64,000 nt of DNA, taken from assembly GCF_009900745.1 (NCBI RefSeq), contig NZ_WXVU01000003.1, forward strand, positions 1 through 64,000, in the 5' to 3' direction. This document shows positions 61,690-64,000 of this stretch, piece by piece; within the stretch, counting starts at the first letter, position 1, and each line of letters starts with the position of its first letter. This DNA is from Chryseobacterium sp. c4a. GTDB lineage: Bacteria; Bacteroidota; Bacteroidia; Flavobacteriales; Weeksellaceae. Position numbers and translations under genes: made by a program. A model generated the notes under the pieces. It did not search any database. It saw nothing but the letters and a program-made list of their open reading frames with translations, and was not told the DNA's origin.

Positions 61690-62133
61690 ATGAAGATAAA
61701 GGATAAAGTTTATTGTACTGCTATAGGAGTTTATTCCAGCCAGCTCACAAAGAGAAAATCCTATATTATTGAAGGAATAAATTCAGATTCTGGAAATATA
61801 AGGATCTGTAATGATGAAAATAAACTTAAATGGTATTCAAAATTTTATTTTAGCTCAGATAGTGAACCGGAAATAACATCAATTCATATAGATGATGAAA
61901 TAATAGATCCGGAATCTGATAACATAGAAGTAACCATCACATTTTCGAATAATGATAGATATTGGTTAACCTTTACCACTCCAAAATATTTGGATAATAT
62001 CCTTGAAACAGCTCCTTACTTTTCTTCAAGCCATTTTCTTATTGTCAAAAACCTGAGTGAAGAGATTATCAAGGACACTATTCACAAACTAGATGATCAA
62101 AATGAATTAATTAGCAATTGCAAAAAATATTAA
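61690..62133 (+). CDS. hypothetical protein downstream of aroQ
   Basis: The ATG at 61690 is preferred to an in-frame TTG at 61675 and gives 147 residues. The first half looks like a small SH3-like beta barrel (KVYCTAIGVYSSQLTKRKSY, RICNDENKLKWYSK). The second half contains SSHFLIVKNLSEEIIKDTIHKL. It has no signal peptide or membrane helix. It shares a transcript with aroQ judging by the 17-base gap, but the link is probably not functional. I do not recognise the family. Confidence 0.75.
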   Translation: MKIKDKVYCTAIGVYSSQLTKRKSYIIEGINSDSGNIRICNDENKLKWYSKFYFSSDSEPEITSIHIDDEIIDPESDNIEVTITFSNNDRYWLTFTTPKYLDNILETAPYFSSSHFLIVKNLSEEIIKDTIHKLDDQNELISNCKKY

Positions 62134-62137
62134 AATA

Positions 62138-62166
62138 AAAAAGCCTCATCAATGATGAGGCTTTTC
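62138..62166. terminator. bidirectional intrinsic terminator
   Basis: The stem AAAAGCCTCATC-AAT-GATGAGGCTTTT has A-rich and T-rich flanks and lies between the convergent aroQ unit and pckA. Confidence 0.92.
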
Positions 62167-62186
62167 TGTATTTATAAATAATCTGA

Positions 62187-63803
62187 TTAGATTGTTTGTT
62201 CCTGTAATTGAGGCCCTGAAGCAATTAATCTCTTCCCTTCTTCAGTATCACAATACTGTTCGAAGTTTTTGATATATCTTGAAGCAAGATCTTTTGCTTT
62301 CTCTTCCCATTCTGAAGCAGCAGCATATGTATCTCTAGGATCAAGGATACCAGTAGAAACATTTGGAAGTTCAGTTGGAATCTCAAGATTCATAATTGGA
62401 ACCTGAGTTTTAGGAGCGTTATCGATAGATCCGTCAATGATCGCATCAATGATTGCTCTTGTATCTTTTAGAGAAATTCTCTTACCAGTACCATTCCAAC
62501 CTGTATTTACTAAATAAGCTTTAGCTCCATGTTCTTTCATTTTTCCGATCAATGTTTTAGAATACATTGTTGGGTGTAATGTAAGGAACGCCTCACCGAA
62601 TGCCGGAGAGAAAGATGGCTGAGGCTCAGTAATTCCTCTTTCAGTTCCTGCTAATTTAGAGGTATAACCGCAAAGGAAGTGGTATTGAGCCTGATCTTCA
62701 TTAAGGATAGAAACTGGAGGAAGTACTCCGAATGCATCCGCAGAAAGATAAACAATCTTTTTAGCATGTCCTGCCTTAGAAGGCAATACAATCTTGTTAA
62801 TATGATAGATTGGGTAAGAAACTCTTGTGTTTTCAGTGATAGATCCGTCTGTATAATCTGCTACTCCATTGTTAACAACAACGTTTTCAAGAAGTGCATC
62901 TCTCTTGATGGCAGCGAAGATATCCGGTTCTTTTTCTTCTGATAAGTCGATAACTTTAGCATAGCATCCACCTTCATAGTTGAATACTCCGTTGTTATCC
63001 CAACCATGCTCGTCATCACCGATAAGGTATCTTTTCGGATCTGCAGATAAAGTAGTTTTTCCTGTTCCTGAAAGACCAAAGAATAAAGCTACATCACCTT
63101 TTTCTCCTACGTTAGCGGAACAGTGCATTGAAGCCATTCCTTTTAATGGAAGGTAATAGTTCATCATAGCGAACATACCTTTTTTCATTTCACCTCCGTA
63201 CCAAGTACCACCAATGATCTGTAGTTTTTCAGTAAGGTTGAACATGATGAAGTTTTCAGAGTTTAATCCTTGAGCTTCCCAGTTAGGGTTTGTTGTTTTA
63301 GAACCGTTGATTACTGTGAAATCTGGCTCTCCAAAGTTTTCAAGCTCATAGTGAGAAGGACGAATGAACATATTAGTAACAAAATGCGCCTGCCAAGCTA
63401 CTTCAACGATAAATCTTACTTTAAGTCTCGTATCTGCATTCGTTCCGCAGAATGTATCTACTACATAAATCTTTTTAGATTCAGCAAGCTGGTTCAGCAC
63501 TAGTTCTTTACAAGACCCGAAAATTTCTGCTGTAGTAGGTAAGTTTACTTTACCATCCCAGAAAATTGTATCTCTTGTAACATCATCCTGAACAATATAT
63601 CTGTCTTTAGGTGAACGACCTGTGAAAATTCCTGTTTTTACTGATACCGCGCCCGATTCCGTAAGTTCCGCTTTCTCAAACCCCTGATTTTCAGGAGAAA
63701 CTTCAGCCTGGTATAATTCTTCGTAAGAAGGGTTATACACTACTTCATAGTTTCCTTTAATCCCTAATTTCTCTAAATCCTGGATGATTTTAGTGTTTTT
63801 CAT
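62187..63803 (-). CDS. pckA: phosphoenolpyruvate carboxykinase (ATP)
   Basis: The 538-residue protein matches the ATP-type family in length and motifs. These include [15 protein letters not shown] near residue 58, the kinase-1a P-loop [14 protein letters not shown] near 243, the metal-binding [21 protein letters not shown], and the adenine-binding stretch near [14 protein letters not shown]. It converts oxaloacetate and ATP to phosphoenolpyruvate in gluconeogenesis, in the cytoplasm. It is transcribed alone and ends at the terminator at 62138. Confidence 0.97.
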   Translation of the reverse strand: MKNTKIIQDLEKLGIKGNYEVVYNPSYEELYQAEVSPENQGFEKAELTESGAVSVKTGIFTGRSPKDRYIVQDDVTRDTIFWDGKVNLPTTAEIFGSCKELVLNQLAESKKIYVVDTFCGTNADTRLKVRFIVEVAWQAHFVTNMFIRPSHYELENFGEPDFTVINGSKTTNPNWEAQGLNSENFIMFNLTEKLQIIGGTWYGGEMKKGMFAMMNYYLPLKGMASMHCSANVGEKGDVALFFGLSGTGKTTLSADPKRYLIGDDEHGWDNNGVFNYEGGCYAKVIDLSEEKEPDIFAAIKRDALLENVVVNNGVADYTDGSITENTRVSYPIYHINKIVLPSKAGHAKKIVYLSADAFGVLPPVSILNEDQAQYHFLCGYTSKLAGTERGITEPQPSFSPAFGEAFLTLHPTMYSKTLIGKMKEHGAKAYLVNTGWNGTGKRISLKDTRAIIDAIIDGSIDNAPKTQVPIMNLEIPTELPNVSTGILDPRDTYAAASEWEEKAKDLASRYIKNFEQYCDTEEGKRLIASGPQLQEQTI

Positions 63804-64000
63804 TTTACTTATATTTTCTATTTCTTTATTGACTTCAACAAAAATAATATTAATTATTTGTTAAAGGTGGTTTAAATATACTGATATAAGTCAGAATGAC
63901 AAATAAAAAAACAGACTTGTAAAATACTGATTATAAATCAATTAAATTTTCCCATTCAAAAATAGTTGTAAAACCTTTCTCCCAAAAATAGTCTTTAAAG
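63804..64000. promoter_or_regulatory. upstream region of pckA
   Basis: AT-rich, no gene. On the minus strand a TATTTTTG box lies shortly before the pckA ATG as a candidate -7 element, without a clear -33 partner. Confidence 0.4.

Noticed and set aside
1..64000. CRISPR arrays, rRNA genes, prophage or replication origin
   Set aside because: No regularly spaced direct repeats with unique spacers, rRNA sequence, phage structural genes or DnaA-box clusters were seen in the window.

Overview
The window looks like chromosomal DNA of a Chryseobacterium-like member of the Flavobacteriia (Bacteroidota). This rests on the AT-rich sequence, promoters of the flavobacterial type (TTG then about 18-20 bases then TAnnTTTG), type IX secretion (T9SS) C-terminal sorting domains, SusC/SusD proteins, a Bacteroidota-type LptD and a CusA/CzcA pump fused to a TolC domain. 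No species is claimed.

Layout. 0-0.25 kb: right end of an IS3-family element. 0.6-8.6 kb: two membrane-anchored transcription regulators (AraC type, LytTR type), a CPBP protease, a SpoU rRNA methyltransferase, an Ala-rich lipoprotein, a coupled membrane protein/lipoprotein pair, 5-formyl-THF cyclo-ligase and the tRNA hydroxylase TrhO. 8.9-17.1 kb: housekeeping and envelope genes (Deg protease, RidA, LptD, N-acetylmuramoyl-alanine amidase, ribosomal protein S20) and four tRNA-Glu genes. 17.4-22.5 kb: a tandem array of four paralogous T9SS cargo proteins, each followed by its own terminator; the fourth is thrown out of frame at an A10 tract just after its ATG. 22.7-26.6 kb: three surface proteins of the 'VGxGTxxP' type, one frameshifted.

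26.8-33.9 kb: a four-gene operon behind a cobalamin riboswitch, encoding a TonB-dependent receptor, a BtuG-like beta-propeller lipoprotein, a second large lipoprotein and a T9SS-exported propeller; it is best read as a vitamin B12 capture system. 34.0-41.7 kb: a probable copper locus with a YtkA-like lipoprotein, an OprC-like TonB receptor carrying CxxxM and HxM motifs, an MbnP-like protein, an MbnH-like dihaem protein, a secreted superoxide dismutase, SCO and YHS proteins, and two paralogous small CxGKC proteins. 42.9-53.5 kb: a zinc/cobalt/cadmium-type efflux island (P-type ATPase, Fur-family regulator, CDF exporter, bestrophin, CzcB, CzcA-TolC fusion, DUF6660-like protein). The ATPase and CzcA promoters share a 15-bp palindrome at the same distance from the -7 box.

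53.5-56.3 kb: an accessory pocket of unknown small genes next to what looks like the severed C-terminus of a toxin and a decayed copy of the susD 3' end. 56.4-61.0 kb: a SusC/SusD pair behind a SAM-I (S-box) riboswitch, which implies import of a methionine- or sulfur-related nutrient. 61.3-63.8 kb: aroQ, a hypothetical gene and pckA.

The most unusual points are the copper locus with MbnP/MbnH but no visible methanobactin genes, the SAM-riboswitch-controlled SusCD pair, the riboswitch-controlled B12 operon with a T9SS propeller, and the T9SS paralogue array with its homopolymer frameshift.
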